Of a stretch of 64,000 nucleotides of DNA, positions 36,395-48,150 are shown piece by piece. The translations under genes were made by a program, and so were the position numbers. Under the pieces are notes generated by a model. It did no database searches and was not told the origin of the DNA. It saw only the letters and a list, made by a program, of their open reading frames with translations. The number at the start of each line of letters is the position of its first letter. Positions within the stretch are counted from its first letter, which is position 1. This DNA comes from Phocoena phocoena (taxonomy: Eukaryota; Chordata; Mammalia; Artiodactyla; Phocoenidae), in NCBI RefSeq assembly GCF_963924675.1, contig NC_089232.1, forward strand, positions 42,344,522 to 42,408,521, written 5' to 3'.

Positions 36395-37290
36395 ATGAGA
36401 CCTAATACCATAATACCCTCCTAACATGTGTTCCCATTCCGATTCTTGCTCTCTTTCCAATTCATTCTCTACCCAGAACTCAGCGTGTTATTTCAAAAAT
36501 ATTTGTCTCCTGTTTAAAATGGTTTCCCATTTAGTCACGTCTATTCCCTGCTTAAGTGGTTTCCCATTACACTGAGAATAAAATGTAAACACCTTCTCAT
36601 GGTATAAGAGGATTTACTCTCATCTGTCTTTTTTTTTTTTTTTTTTTTGCGGTACGCAGGCCTCTCACTGTTGTGGCCTCTCCCGTTGCGGAGCACAGGC
36701 TCCGGATGCGCAGGCTCAGCGGCCATGGCTCACGGGCCCAGCCGCTCCGCGGCATGTGGGATCTTCCCAGACCGGGACACGAATCCGTGTCCTCTGCATC
36801 GGCAAGCGGACTCTCAACCACTGCGCCACCAGGGAAGCCCTCATCTGTCTCTTGAAACTCATTCTTCTCCATCTTGCTCACAACTCTCCAGCCCCACTGG
36901 CCTTACTTCAGATCTTTAACCGTGTCAAGCTCTTTCCAGCATCACAGTCTTTGCATGTGGTCTTTCTGTCTGAAAACTCTCCCCACCTCTGACCCCTCCA
37001 TTCTTTATCTGGCTGTTTGTGCCCACCTTTCAGGTCTCAGCTTAAATGTCACTATCTCATATAAGACTTCTTTGACTTCTTATTTTATAATGAACCCCTC
37101 CTTTCTCACGCTGCTCCTCACCATGGTACCTCATAGAATTATCATAATTTATAATTATAATCTGTCTCCTCCATTTTACTATAGGGCCCATAAGTCTGGA
37201 GACCCTCTCTCTTTTGTTTACCCCTGTATAATTTGTCAGGCATCTACAAGTGCTCAGGTACCTGTACTGAATATGTGATAAGTGTAGTGT
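36395..37290 (+). repeat. L2 LINE fragment, split by a SINE
   Basis: L2 3' part on the plus strand in two segments, 36395-36629 and 36851-37290. Blocks: ATGGTTTCCCATTTAGTCAC, then after the SINE CACCTTTCAGGTCTCAGCTT, AAATGTCACTATCTCATATA and GGCCCATAAGTCTGGAGACC. A duplicated GGTTTCCCATT stretch (about 36520-36560) lies inside the first segment. Confidence 0.75.
36630..36839 (-). mobile_element. CHR-2-type SINE
   Basis: Minus-strand copy with high CpG retention. Target duplication CTCATCTGTCT at 36619-36629 and 36840-36850. It interrupts the L2 fragment. Overlapping open frames on both strands are SINE artefacts. Confidence 0.95.
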
Positions 37291-37959
37291 TTTGGGGAAA
37301 AAGAAGGTAACATGCTTTCATTGCTTACCTTTTGGAAGGACTGGAGATGGAGGCTGACCCTGTTGGCCTTTGTAACCTCCACGGATGTCCTTTTGGATCC
37401 GTTACTCTTTTGGTGCATTTCAGTTGCTTGATTGCGTTCACTCCCAGAAGCCAGATTCCACCTCTTTTTGTGAAGGTTGCCCTCAGACTAGGTAAGAGAT
37501 GCTCGGGATGTGAATGCCTGGGATTCACAGCCCTCTGGAGTCCGAGTCCTTAAGCAAGGTCTGATGCGTTTTGGAGGATGGGCTATGAACACACACATCT
37601 CTTTCATTCCCAATTAAGACCACAGTCTCCTCTGTCTCTGTTGTTCCCATGTGGAGTTGAGCCACAGTTACCCTGTGTGATTTTGCTTAGTTCTACACAC
37701 TTGACAGACTTCCATTCATCCCTTCCTCTTACTATTTCCTCACTTGCCTAACAGTTTTTCTAACAAATCACTTTTGCAAGAGTTCTTGACTCGGAATCTG
37801 TGTCTGGGGAACTCTATCTGAGATATCCAGCTTCACAGGAGAGGCTTTTAAATGTTTTTCATGTCCTTAGTACATAATGTTGACCTAGGTTGTCAATCAA
37901 ATCCTAAATTATTTCTTGTTTAAACAGGCACAGATGGAGAATGTGCTAGAAAGGCCTTA
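37291..37959. other. Unassigned DNA
   Basis: No gene or repeat recognised. Two antiparallel short open frames near 37325-37553 lack protein similarity. Confidence 0.4.
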
Positions 37960-38115
37960 GTGATCTACCCATCCAATGGCCTTGTTTTATTGATGAGGGA
38001 CTGAGCGGCAGAGGGCATGTGCTCTGCTCAAGGTCACAGCCTTCCTGAGCAGCGGGGTGGCAACCAGGACTAACATCCTGATATCCCTGACACCCAGCCT
38101 CATGCTTTACATCAA
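37960..38115 (-). repeat. MIR SINE, antisense
   Basis: Plus strand reads TTGATGAGGGACTGAGCGGC...GGTCACAGCCTTCCTGAG, the reverse complement of the MIR core. Diverged tRNA-derived SINE. Confidence 0.65.
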
Positions 38116-38372
38116 CAAGTTTTCATAAATTTAAATTGGGTGATTTGAAAAGGATGAAAAGAAACCGAACACTATTCAAGTAAAACAAATTGGCCTGCAG
38201 ATGAAAATAATTCATTAGGAGTATTAGAAATCATTAAAATACAACCTAAGGAGAAACTGAACCGATAGCAACTTAGTGTCTTTTACTGTGTTGTACTCTG
38301 CGGCTTCATGTAAATGTCATTTCCTCTAATGCCTCCTTCAGAGAAAACCTTGGGTAAGTATATAGCTGTAGG

Positions 38373-38408
38373 GTGTGTGTGTGTGTGTGTGTGTGTGCGT
38401 GCGCGTGT
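38373..38408. repeat. (GT)n microsatellite with GC interruptions
   Basis: About 13 GT units followed by GCGTGCGCGTGT; alternating purine-pyrimidine. Confidence 0.95.
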
Positions 38409-38815
38409 ATGCGTCACATAACATTGTCTTAAGAATCTTCTTAAAAATAAAAATTCGAAATATTTACAAAATTACCATTAAACGCCACAGTACAGCTGCT
38501 TCACAGATCGTGATGAGTAATAGCTTCATACGTCTTACCATGAGGCCTCAAAGTGCCTTAAGTGTATTGTAGGTCTGACTTATGAGGTTCCCAGACAAGA
38601 CATAAACCCATAATTTTCTGCAGTCGCTGTTACTCAAAACGATGGACTCAACCTAGGGTAGGATTGATTTATTAGATTTTTTTATTCAGATGATGAATAA
38701 TTATCTGATTAATGAAAAGGTTCTAATATCAGAGCTAGCACATCATCGAGATTTGGTCTCTAAAACTACTTTAAGCAAAGTTGTAAATACCATTCAGTAA
38801 AACACACCTATTGTG

Positions 38816-38817
<2 letters not shown>

Positions 38818-38854
<37 letters not shown>
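38818..38854. repeat. (GT)n microsatellite
   Basis: About 18 uninterrupted GT units. It lies about 410 bp from the previous GT tract, in the same orientation. Confidence 0.96.
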
Positions 38855-38856
<2 letters not shown>

Positions 38857-39552
38857 TGTATGTGCTAATGCACTGTAATAGGCCCATGAAATTTTATGGG
38901 AGGTGGAGGGGGTCTCTTCTTGTGACATTGATTTCATTATTACTAAAGGGTTTGAGAGCTATTATGATAGTTTTGCTAGAAGGAGGGGCAGGATCTGAAG
39001 CGTGAACATATTGCCTTGAAGCCCATTTCTGATAGCTTAGCATCATTTCAACTGGGATGAAAACTCCCAGTGCAATGCTTTTCAATAGGTAGAGTGAGAA
39101 GGGATCTAGTTATCACTCAAACTTCCACGCCATGCAAAAACGCCCTAAATATCCTGTTTTAGAAGTGATGTTTCGTACTGGCAGGGATGAAGAGATTAAA
39201 ATTTACAGTTTTAGACACCATGAGTTTTAGAAAAATTTAACTTGTATTCATATGAGATATATGTTTTTATAAATCCAAAGCTCTTGTCAGTATTCTGCCC
39301 TCTGGTGACATACAGAGTTAGCGTAGTCCTTCTTGCATAGGACACTTTCAAATCCTTGAAGACAGACAGCTGTCATGTGTCCATCCCTCTTTACCTTTTT
39401 AGATAGAAATTGGAGGCTTTCTAGTCCTTAAAGCACTTCTTATGCCGCATGCTTTCTATATTTTTCATAACCCTGCCATAGTTTAATTGGTGAAATTCCC
39501 TCTTCAAATGTGGTATTCAGTTGAGAAAACAGTACATTTGCTGCTCCTGATT

Positions 39553-39660
39553 TGTCCATTCAACAAATATTTATTTAGTGTCTATTTTGTATCAGAAATC
39601 ACTCTGGGTATTGATTGAGGCATACAAGGGGAGGAAGAATAGTCCCTGTCTTCACAGTGT
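39553..39660 (-). repeat. L2 LINE 3' end, antisense
   Basis: CATTCAACAAATATTTATTT followed by a block matching 'last-exon' L2 tail (GTGTCTATTTTGTATCAGAA) is the reverse complement of an L2 3' terminus. Confidence 0.65.
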
Positions 39661-39908
39661 CTCTATGTTTGCTCAGCAGTGCATATTTTAAAATGTGATT
39701 TACCTCCTCTAGATCCAAACACTCTTTTATCTTTATCATCTTACATTTCACTAGAAATTTCAGTTCAGCAGGTAAATCATGTTATTTACTCATATTTACC
39801 TAATCACTAATGAAAGCATTTAGGGTTTTTCAGATGAGGATCGTGCAATCTCACATTCTAACCTCACTTTTTAATTGTCTCTAAAATTAATACGTTTATT
39901 ATCTTTTT

Positions 39909-40117
39909 TTTTTTTTTTTTTTTTTGCGGTGCGCGGGCCTCTCACTGTTGTGGCCTCTCCCATTGTGGAGCACAGGCTCCGGACACGCAGGCTCACCGGC
40001 CATGGCTCACGGGCCCAGCCGCTCCGCGGCATGTGGGATCTTCCCGGACCGGGGCACGAACCCGTGTCCCCTGCATCGGCAGGCGGACTCTCAACCACTG
40101 CGCCACCAGGGAAGCCC
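39909..40117 (-). mobile_element. CHR-2-type SINE
   Basis: Minus-strand copy. The 16-bp duplication CGTTTATTATCTTTTT flanks it perfectly at 39893-39908 and 40118-40133. On the minus strand the site is TTTT|AAAAAGATA, an ideal L1-endonuclease target. Among the best-preserved copies here. Confidence 0.96.
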
Positions 40118-40439
40118 CGTTTATTATCTTTTTAAAATTTCATCTTATCGTCCAACTTGAAATAATCTTTATGATTTAATTTCTTATCTGTGAATTGGCC
40201 CTTTAGGTGTTGGAGCAACAAAAAATTGATAAGGACATTTTTTGTGACTTTATTAAGCTATGGTTAAAGTGTTATTTAGGAAAAGAGCCAAGTACAGAAT
40301 CTTGCAGTCCTACAGTAGTCACATTACTCTTGGTTTCAAATGGTGATAGCACTTAAAACAAACGTCATGGTTAAAAACATTTTAAAAAGACTGTTCAGTG
40401 CAACCAAAAGTTTCTCAGAGAGTCTGCTCCCATGTATAA

Positions 40440-41000
40440 CCATCATTAACAATTCATTGTTTACCTTTACAGAATTTTAATCCACATATTTTATATAAAT
40501 AGTATCATATTATATACTTTTTAAACTAACATACATATATACACATTTGTTTTCAAATGTAATAAATATTCCTGTCCTTTTGAACGTATGCATTTTATTC
40601 TACTTTATGCGTATACTGTAATTTATTTATTATTCATAGACAGTTAAGCTGTTTCCAAATTTTTTCCATTGTAAGCAACATGGCCCATACATACAGAGAT
40701 ATACATCTTCGTGTACTTACACTAGTCTGCCTTAAAATAAAGTTTCAGAGGTAGAATAGTTCCAGAAGTGAATTAAATTATATACAAGTTAAGATTTTGG
40801 AACACATTACCAGATTGCCCACTAGAAAGTGTGAACAATTTCACACAACCGCTTCCAGTGTATCAGAGTTCTCATTTCTTTACATCCTTGTAGCAAAGTG
40901 AATTGTAAATCTTTCTAATCATTACTCATCTGATATTTTTGTTTTCCTTTGCATTTACATGTTTAGTAATAACCTTTTATATTCTAACTTGCCATTTGCC
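40440..41000 (-). repeat. Ancient L1/HAL1 3' region, antisense
   Basis: Diverged but colinear with old L1 3' regions on the minus strand: TTTTATATAAATAGTATCAT, TTTGAACGTATGCATTTTAT, AAGCTGTTTCCAAATTTTTT, AGATTGCCCACTAGAAAGTG, TTTGCATTTACATGTTTAGT. Confidence 0.65.
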
Positions 41001-41299
41001 CAGGTTTTTGTTTGAGTTATTTCTTTTCCTTTTTGATTTGCAGGAAGATAGTGAGTTTTTAAAGTCATATTTTGCACAAACTTGTTTTTTAATATATATC
41101 TTTTGCATATGGTATATATGAAATGTGTGCTGTCAAATCTGAAATACTTATCTCTACTGTTAATTTGATCTTTAATCAACTCTCTTTAGATGCAGTTGAA
41201 AAACAGATGATTTATAACAGCATTCCAATATCAAAATGGAACTTGGAGAGTGCTGGAGAGTTATAATAAAAATAGTCTTGGCAGATAGTATCATGTCAT

Positions 41300-41440
41300 C
41301 TTTTGCTAAGTATTTCAATCTCTCCAAAATCTCAATTTCCATATTTGTAAACAACAACAACAAAGAATATTGGGAATAATAATACTTGTCTTGCATAAAG
41401 GGATGTTGTGATGATGAAATGTGTTAATGTAAATGCTAGA
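41300..41440 (+). repeat. MIR SINE, sense
   Basis: CAATCTCTCCAAAATCTCAA...GGGAATAATAATACTTGTCT...GTTGTGATGATGAAATGTGT follows the MIR body and 3' part on the plus strand. Confidence 0.6.
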
Positions 41441-41475
41441 AATTTTCACTGTATGAGACACAATTCAAGTAATAT

Positions 41476-42509
41476 TTCATTCTTTTTTTAACTACTCTGA
41501 TTATAGAAATCCAAGAGGTTATGGCATCTAACTATCTAATCTGTAGTTTGCAGAGCCAGTATCTTTATTTCTGTTCAGAATGTGGTTCATATTCCATCTT
41601 GGAGGACTCCTGGCATTTCCTGTTATTCTTAAACATCACTGGCAATGTTTGGACAATCACACTTGCAAGTTTTCTCAGTGTTTAAGATGCCATTCATCTT
41701 AGTCTAGAGACAAAAATCCACTTAAGGCCTCTGGGGGCTCTCTCACTACCTTCTTACCTCTCCTGAGTTTCAGTGTCCTCTTAAACATATTTACTCTCTC
41801 TTTTTGCAGATTATTCTCCTTGAGGGAAAAGACAGAGTAGTTTTCCTTTCCTTTTGTCATCTCTTTATCCCTGCTTCCAAGCAGTGTGATTATCTGTTTC
41901 TGTTTTTTCTCATTCTGAACAATGCTCCAGGCACCCTGTGGTTATTGTTGATAATTTTTTCAAGCTTTCCCTAACATAAGGTTTAACTTTCTGAAATAAA
42001 TTTGTATGTTTTCTTGTTTCAGTCTTCTGTGTTTGTTCTAGCTTTTGTCGCATTTCCCACCTATCATGATTTTATAATTTGAGTGACTGGATGGCCCAGG
42101 TAGATTTTCCTAGTACCAGAGACAACAGAGAGTTTTCTCAACTAAGACAAGTGGAAATACCAGAGCCAGGGTAGAAACTGTGGGAAGACAAAGCCAGAAA
42201 GGAAATCTGGAGGTGAACAATCAGTGGGTGAAAAGACATCATGAAGCCAGCAACCAGAGCAATTAGAGGAAATGCAAAGTGAAGCAGAAGACCAGGAAGA
42301 GCTGTGTTTATCGCTTGCTTTAAAGGACCAGCTGGAGCGTGGTTTTTGGCACAGCTTAAAAATGTGTAGTCTTATACTCTTGTTCAGATCCTGACCTAGG
42401 ATTCCCCTAGGTTTCCTCTGGAATTCAGTGATTCCACTTCAGATTCATTTATTGTTCTCTGTGATATGGACAGGGCTGTTCATAGATCAATGGTTTAGCT
42501 TTGTGAAAG
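41476..42509. other. Unassigned DNA
   Basis: No gene or repeat recognised. Confidence 0.4.
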
Positions 42510-42518
42510 TCTAGGGTT

Positions 42519-42644
42519 ATTTATTTATTTATTAACATCTTTATTGGGGTATAATTGCTTTACAATGTTGTGTTAGTTTCTGCTGTATAACAAAGTGAAT
42601 CAGCTATATGTATACATATATCCCCATATCCCCTCCCTCTTGCA
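42519..42644 (-). mobile_element. Very short 5'-truncated L1 insertion
   Basis: A 126-bp antisense L1 3' end: T-rich tail (TTATTTATTTATTTATTAAC), then TCTTTATTGGGGTATAATTG. A possible short duplication TCTAGG(G)TT lies at 42510-42517 and 42645-42652. It is the same L1 3' UTR type as 50276-50880. Confidence 0.85.
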
Positions 42645-42652
42645 TCTAGGTT

Positions 42653-43574
42653 TTGTAGAGCTGGGTCGTGAGGTTGAGAATTAATAGAAAATTAGCATTT
42701 TTTTGCAATGGCATGTATTAGTTCTGTCACAGGTCATTGGGAGTATACAAAGAGACTTGTGTTGTAAAGCACTCTGGTCCTTTGCTGGGAAGATGGAGGG
42801 GCATCTAATGAACCCTTGCTATAAGGTTCTGCCTAGGTAATAGTGGAAGAACTCAGTGGCACGCTGGAAAAATCAAACATGATGAAGAGGCAGGTGACAG
42901 GAAACTGCCCTTTGGCAGTCTGTATTGCAGCCTGATTCCTCTATACCAACAGAGAGAACTGACACCTTGATGATAATGAATAATGAGTCTTCTAAACCAT
43001 GAACATCGTATATAAATACATTTATTAGGTCTTTTAAAATTTCTCTCAATAATGTTTGCATAGGTTTTATGTGTTTTTAGTAGATTTATATGTAGATATT
43101 TGATATGTTGATGCTATTGTAAATTGGTTTTTTTCAGCTTTATTTTCTAGTTGGAGCCAACAAAAGAAACAAATTATCCAGTAACCTCCCAAAGTGCACT
43201 TCTTTATTCTAATAGCTTTTCTGTAGTTTGGTTTCATTATATACACAATTGTCATTTGTATAAAGTAGATTTTTAGGTCTTTTTTCGAAAACTTATACCT
43301 TTTGGAGGTAAACTTTTTTGGGGGAGAGGAATGATACATGTAGGAATCCTGAACCAACAGGCATGGAGCCTGAGACCTAGAACAGGGCTAGAAGTAACAC
43401 TCTGAGTAAAGCGTAGCATTTCCAGGTGCTTGGTAAGAACCATGGGAAAACATGGGTGATGCGTAACACCAGCTTTTCGGAACTGGCACTATGTGAAGCT
43501 TGATGCGGGGAGTTTCATAGATCCCTTCCTCTCCCTTAAAAGAGTATATTTGATTAAGTCAGGTTATAATAGCT
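42653..43574. other. Unassigned DNA
   Basis: No gene or repeat recognised. Confidence 0.4.
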
Positions 43575-43800
43575 AGCATTTTAAAAGATTCATTATGTGT
43601 AGGAAATAATATGCTTTAAATTTTAACTCATTTCCCCTTCAAAACAATACAGTGAGGTATTAACAACTATTATTCCCATTTTACAGATGAAAAGACACAG
43701 TCACAAAGAGGTTAAGTAACTTTGCTAAGATTATACAGTAAGACGGTGAAGTGTGATGCAAATCGAGATGTTCTGTTTCTAAAACTTGGGCTCTATATTA
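43575..43800 (-). repeat. MIR SINE, antisense
   Basis: ATTATTCCCATTTTACAGAT, GAGGTTAAGTAACTTTGCTA and the following block match the reverse complement of MIR. Confidence 0.8.
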
Positions 43801-45639
43801 CACTATTTCCAGTTGATCTTATGGGTCACAGATTATTCACAAAGCTATTACATATGCCTTGGTCTACCCTAAGGTGAGTATATCCTGTGAATGATGAAAT
43901 AAAATTCAATACATCACTTAGTAGCTAAAGCCAAGATACAGTGTGGGCGTGTAGGACAGACTCCTTTAGTTGTCCTTCTATTGGCAAGCTACTTTTCCGC
44001 CGGTGGTTGTGGTGTTATTTGGGCCAACACCATGCACAGGACTTGCCTTGTCACTTTGAGGGCAAGACTAACAGCAAGCCGGTGGCAGGAATCAGCAATC
44101 AGTTGGTTTAGAGAGAGAGCCTCATAAATTTCCCACCACACCTTGTTTTGGAGAATGCATTTGCCACAATGGCAAAAGCATGACCCAATCCCTGTGTCAG
44201 GTATGGTGCACCGTGCAGTCCAAGAGCCGCTGGTAAATGTCTCCAAACTCAGACACAAACCAGCCATTACTTAGAGAAGGATACTTTTAACTTCCAGAGC
44301 TACTTCATCACTCAGTGGCTCCCAGAAGGGTCACCTGAGTTAAATCTATACTCCTGAGTTAATCTAATCCAGTTTGTTTCATGTTGGTGCATTATCCCCA
44401 ATCACAGAAGCCCAGGAATTATTAGGGGTTTGTAGCATTTTAGCTGGTGTAGTTGTCAAACATACGAGGAAACCAAATACTAGTTAGTTCTAAACCTGCT
44501 GCCTTGTTGACACCTGCAGTTCAACATGCTAAAAAGGCTACCTCAATTATAAAATAAAGATTAGTTAATTTTGTAAAAATATTGGCTCTTTTCATATAGG
44601 ACTAATATTTCCTATTTCCAACAGTTCGATGACAAGTGGTCTGCAATTTAGCTGCCAGTATTCACAGAGGAATAAACAAAAGTACCAACAGCCGGCCGAA
44701 GATGTTCAAATTCAATCTAGTTAAAATTTTTCTTGAGATCCACAGTTCTCAGAGCCCATTAAAATTGCACAAGGCAGGTCATAAGGCAATAGCCAGGGCA
44801 TAGTCTGTGGGGACTTAGAGAAGAAGGGTAAAAATAGAACATCTCCTTGCTCTTCGGAATATAGGTATAAACTACCTTAATGTAAAGTGCTTATTTGCCA
44901 ATAAATTAGCTAATTGCCAGCTACACATCGACCATTCTAAACAGATTTTTCACAAGTGGACTCTAGAAAGTGAATTAGTTGAGAGAGCTAATGACCACAT
45001 ATCCCTATTAAACATTTTGAAAATACTAACCTACAATGCTTTGGTCTGCTTCAATGATAAGAAAACAGATATGATTAATGATGGCAGTGAGCCTTCTACT
45101 AACACCTGAAAGACAAGCCAGCACTAACAGGGGGGATAAGTCATGGGAGAAAAAAAAATCTATAAATATCACATAAGAGCAGCTCCTTTGAGAAGAAACC
45201 ATTAAAAGAGTTACCCCTCCGCTCCCCCAAAAAGGCAAAATGAAGAAAAGTGATTATATTATCCACCTTGAAATAACCAGTAAAGATAGAACACTAGCCT
45301 GAATTTAAAGGGCCGGACTACACATCAGACGTGTTGCCTCCCCTCAAATGCTGGTCCTAGGAGAGTATGGAACACTGGTGAAGCATAAGAAACCTGTGAT
45401 TGAACTGATGGCCTCTGGTTTCTCCTGGAAAGGGGCCATTAATTCAGAGTGAGAAGGGGTATGCAGTACTACAGAGTAAAGAAATAGAGATGTTGAGGGT
45501 CGTATAGGGGTAAGTGCTCTGAATCTTAAGTTAGAAGGGAGGGGAAAGTCATGGGAGTCTGAAAGGCATTTTGAGTCAGGAAGGGAGAAGGTTATTAATT
45601 GGTTGTTGTTGTTGTTTATGCTTTGTGTTGGCAGTGCTT
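43801..45639. other. Unassigned DNA
   Basis: No repeat was recognised. A minus-strand 92-residue frame at 43989-44267 has a Cys/His cluster (SCFCHCGKC) but no family match; I treat it as chance. Confidence 0.4.
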
Positions 45640-45850
45640 TTATGTTGAGCCTGAAACCCTACTAGGAACCATACATACGTTTTTTCATTTAATATCACGA
45701 TAGCTCGGGGAGTCACACATTATTATTCCCATTTTACAGACCAGTAAACAAGTGCTTGTTGACATTAAATCCTTGCCAGTGATGAACAGTCAGTCCATGA
45801 AAGAACCAGATTGCAAACCTGTGTCTCTCTGGCTGCAAGGGCCAGACTCT
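45640..45850 (-). repeat. MIR SINE, antisense
   Basis: TTATTATTCCCATTTTACAG and the following block through AAGAACCAGATTGCAAACCT match the reverse complement of MIR. Confidence 0.7.
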
Positions 45851-46010
45851 CTTTTGTAGCTGGCTGGTTGTAGAAGTTTGAATAGGTCACTTATCCACCC
45901 AGGCCTCAGTTTCCTCATCTCTACAGGTGGATAATAATACAGATCTGATACGGTTGTGGTGAGAAGTATTTGGGGATGATTTCCAGGAAGGACTCAGGAC
46001 GGGGCTTGTC
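45851..46010 (+). repeat. MIR SINE, sense
   Basis: GTCACTTATCCACCCAGGCC then TCAGTTTCCTCATCTCTACA and GGATAATAATACAGATCTGA follow MIR on the plus strand. It lies head to head with the preceding antisense MIR. Confidence 0.75.
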
Positions 46011-46854
46011 ACAGGGTGGGGCTGGCCACCTGATGGTTGAAAGGTTGGCACGATGGAGCGCAGGAGAGCGCTTTGGTGAGGCCCGAGGCAGGTGCTTTAT
46101 CAAGAGGCGGGACCCTTGCTGGAGTTGCATATCTTCTCCCTGTCAGGACCACAAGACAGTAACCCTAATTCCAGGCAGTCATCTTGAAAATCTGTTTGTA
46201 ATTGCTCACATGAGGAAGCATACAAGAGAATATGGATGGCATAGTGATAAAACCCATGTTCATTACTGAGAAAACAGTTGGAACTACTTCCCTGATTGGG
46301 CTCAGTACCATCTCTGTACAGAAAGTGTGTTATTAGAGCACAGATCCCCCAGCAGTATTCTAAAACCAGATTATTTACAGCTGCTATCCAGCGCCACCTA
46401 CTGGTAAACTGACAGAAAGAGAACGCAAACTGCACTGCTGAAATTGAGCAGATTGGTTTTTAAAAGTCAGTAGAGGTAGGGGAATGGTTAAAGGAGACAC
46501 TGCACAGCTACATAATGAGCATTTCATAGTCCTGATGTAATAGGGAGAATATGCAGAAACGTAGATGTTGGAATACTGAGTAAAAAATTAGATTACAATA
46601 TTATAAACAAATATGCAAACGTGTCTTCAGGGCATTTAGAAGTGGGAGAAGGAGGAAGTGCACCCAGTTTGATGAATTTAAGATTTTTTCTTTCAAATTT
46701 GTTGTTTTGTGCATTGGCCACAAACATAGCCTTCCAAAGTAATCTGTAACAGATTTGCAACTGTACCAAAATATGTATTAAATAGATAATCATAGGTGGG
46801 AAAAAGAAATGAAAGTAGTTATGCATTTTGGGGTGCATTAACTTTTATCTTAAA
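46011..46854. other. Unassigned DNA
   Basis: No gene or repeat recognised. A minus-strand 111-residue frame at 46100-46435 has no protein signature. Confidence 0.4.
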
Positions 46855-47060
46855 CTTTCCATAATTTTTAAAAAATTAAAGCCTTGTTTAAAGAGCTAAT
46901 ATATGCACGTAGTAAACAAAAAATCTAAACTGCAAAAGGTATATAATGAAACATAACTCTCTCTGAACCCCAGAATTGCAGTCCCTCTCCCAGAAATGGA
47001 TCAGGTTTATGAGTTCTTGTTTACTTTTCTAAATGTTTTCTGTGCATATTTCAGCAAGTA
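46855..47060 (-). repeat. Probable old L1/HAL1 fragment, antisense
   Basis: The order AAAAGGTATATAATGAAACA, CAGTCCCTCTCCCAGAAATG, TTTCTGTGCATATTT resembles old L1 3' UTRs in antisense. Subfamily uncertain. Confidence 0.45.
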
Positions 47061-48044
47061 TTTGGTGTCTGTTCCATGTCTTGGTCAGGAGCCTCTGGGA
47101 CATCACTAAATGCTATCAAATCATTTCAGCGTTAGCTAAAAAGTTGGCTGGTATAACTAGATGACAGTAAAATAATTTGAATTTAGGCAACAGAGCTATG
47201 TTTAATATGTGTTTAGCTTTTTAGAATTCATGTCAAAAATATTGGTGAATTCTTTAAATTCAGTTTTATTTTGATCAGAGATATACTTGCATGGTGTATC
47301 TTATTTCCACATAGCATACTTACGGTCAAATTTCTTATTGATATTTAGTTAACTCCATATAATGCCTATTTCTTTTCTACTGTACAAGATGGAGATTTAG
47401 CTTCTTTAAACTGTCATCCCAAACACACAGGCACAGTCCCTCCTCCACCCAACCAGTAGAGTTATTTCATATTTGGCTTGAAGTGTGACCAATACTCAAC
47501 ATATACACTGTTATGATTGTATAAATATTATTTGCAGATGAGACATATTTATGCTTCAGGAGCACTTGGACATTATGCTATTTTATTTCTTGTACCAATG
47601 TTGCTTTTCCTGGACTTAATAAATGTCTCTTTTTAAACTTTATACAGGTTTCTATGTACCTATTAGTAAATCATCCCTAAACTCTCAGACATCCCCAGAC
47701 TCTCAGAAAATATCTTCTCTGCATATTCAAACATAGGAGGTTATCTGTCAGTTATTAATACATTTTCTTTTTAAAAAATCCTTGTTGTCACATTCAAATG
47801 TGGATGGATGGCCCCTGAACCTGCTGCTAAGCTACCCTGGTTATTTTCTGTACCCTTTCCAGTGTCGTATCCCCTGGATTCTGTCTTAAACTGTCTTAGT
47901 TTATGCCTTCATTTGAGGAACTGTTTAGAACCTTCTAAAGAAAAGGTGCTTGGGTGTTTTTGTTTGTTTGAGATGTGATAACCTGACTGTAAAAGAACTT
48001 CTAAGCTGACAATCATTTTTTCCACAAAAATTTAAAAGCATTAT
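47061..48044. other. Unassigned DNA
   Basis: No gene or repeat recognised. Confidence 0.4.
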
Positions 48045-48150
48045 TCCTTTGTTTTCTAGTTTCCAGGGGGGTTTTCTTTATTTCTATTTTGTTTGGAGAA
48101 TTCTAACACAATTCTAACTCCTGATATTTTGTAGATGACCTGTGGTTTTC
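48045..48150 (-). repeat. Ancient LINE fragment, part 1 (host of nested L1)
   Basis: TTCTAGTTTCCAGGGGGGTT and GTTTGGAGAATTC resemble a known old LINE (L1M/HAL1-like) in antisense. It continues at 49436 after the nested L1. Confidence 0.5.

Larger units (their letters stand above)
38116..39552. other. Unassigned DNA with two GT microsatellites
   Basis: Apart from the GT tracts at 38373-38408 and 38818-38854, no gene or repeat is recognised. Confidence 0.4.

Noticed and set aside
43989..44267. Minus-strand Cys-rich frame (SCFCHCGKC) as an exon
   Set aside because: Only one short Cys cluster, no repeated domain spacing, no splice context and no family recognised.
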